A DNA stretch of 64,000 nt from Marsupella aquatica (Eukaryota; Marchantiophyta), in NCBI GenBank assembly GCA_973895155.1, contig OZ316891.1, positions 17,670,001 through 17,734,000 of the forward strand, in the 5' to 3' direction. The translations under genes were made by a program, and so were the position numbers. Positions 63,661 through 64,000 of the stretch are shown piece by piece; position 1 is the stretch's first letter; each line of letters opens with the position of its first letter. The notes under the pieces are model-generated. The model worked only from the letters and a program-made list of their open reading frames with translations, had not been told where the DNA came from and did not search any database.

Positions 63661-64000
63661 TTGATGTGATCACACATTTATGGCAGTTTGGTCTTCCTGA
63701 GTGTTTTTCTTGTTTTCTCCCCTTGATTGTGTTTCGGGTTTTATGATCCTTCGGTTTGGTGCTCTTTGTTCTTTGGCATGGTGATGAGTATAGTATGCTT
63801 GTTTCACCTATCCCGTTTGAAAAGCTTTCCATACTTTTTAAAGAGGCAAGCCCTACAGGAGTCATGGGACCACATAATTGCCCACACAATTGGCCCCCAT
63901 AAACCCTCAAATTACTTTCAATATTATAAGTGTTTGTACTTATGTTAGTACTTTGTAAATAAAGTGTTCATCTTCTTTGCTCATCTTCTTAATCTTACTA

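Larger units (their letters stand above)
61935..64000. other. Right flank, gene-poor
   Basis: Apart from the two repeats listed separately, only short ORFs occur. A GGGAGACATGATC block is present twice (about 62834 and 63214), followed each time by a CCCAATRAAG-like sequence, as in a degenerate repeat. Confidence 0.45.

Overview
The window is nuclear DNA from a land plant. All six host protein genes recognised are plant families with phase-consistent spliceosomal introns: a thylakoid FtsH2/8 protease, a TAP38/PPH1-type PP2C, a CDC25-like arsenate reductase, a plastid-type Mpv17/PMP22 protein, a PLAT/LH2 protein and an ALE2/At4g02010-type receptor kinase. Two nuclear tRNA genes, Val-AAC and initiator Met, are plant-like. 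Gene density is low and TE remnants are frequent. I favour a bryophyte or another non-angiosperm, but that is inference.

Layout. 1-2383: FtsH (minus, runs off the left edge). 4978-5051: tRNA-Val. 6362-10847: TAP38-like PP2C (minus, 12 exons). 11911-13275: non-autonomous DNA element, with a shorter inverted relative at 38017-38851. 14951-16149: CDC25/arsenate reductase (minus). 16597-16990: four-copy ~97-bp tandem array followed by a tRNA-like remnant. 18564-19235: small inverted-repeat-bounded element carrying a decayed copy of the 3' end of the PP2C gene. 20808-20879: initiator tRNA (minus). 22-24 kb: several short tandem duplications. 24523-26534: Mpv17-like gene (minus). 26.5-32.3 kb: no recognisable gene. 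32346-33928: secreted proline-rich PLAT protein (minus). 40376-45067: receptor kinase (minus, 8 exons). 45-53 kb: gene-poor repeats.

The most interesting object is a complete 8,712-bp Mutator-like transposon at 53215-61926. It has 317-bp terminal inverted repeats that I compared base by base and found identical, and an 8-bp target duplication (TGCTGCTC). It holds three coding units: a disrupted RPA-like OB-fold gene (+), an intact spliced 545-residue ORF of unknown function (+), and tail-to-tail with these a six-exon MULE/SWIM transposase (-). The transposase frame has an in-frame TAG just before the first catalytic Asp.

Functionally, FtsH2/8 (photosystem II repair) and TAP38 (LHCII dephosphorylation) both act at the thylakoid membrane, and the Mpv17 protein also looks plastid-targeted. 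The arsenate reductase, the secreted PLAT protein and the receptor kinase are separate stress, wall and signalling functions. All recognised host protein genes lie on the minus strand; the only plus-strand protein genes are inside the transposon. Gene models come from splice-site reading and protein similarity from memory; no search was run.
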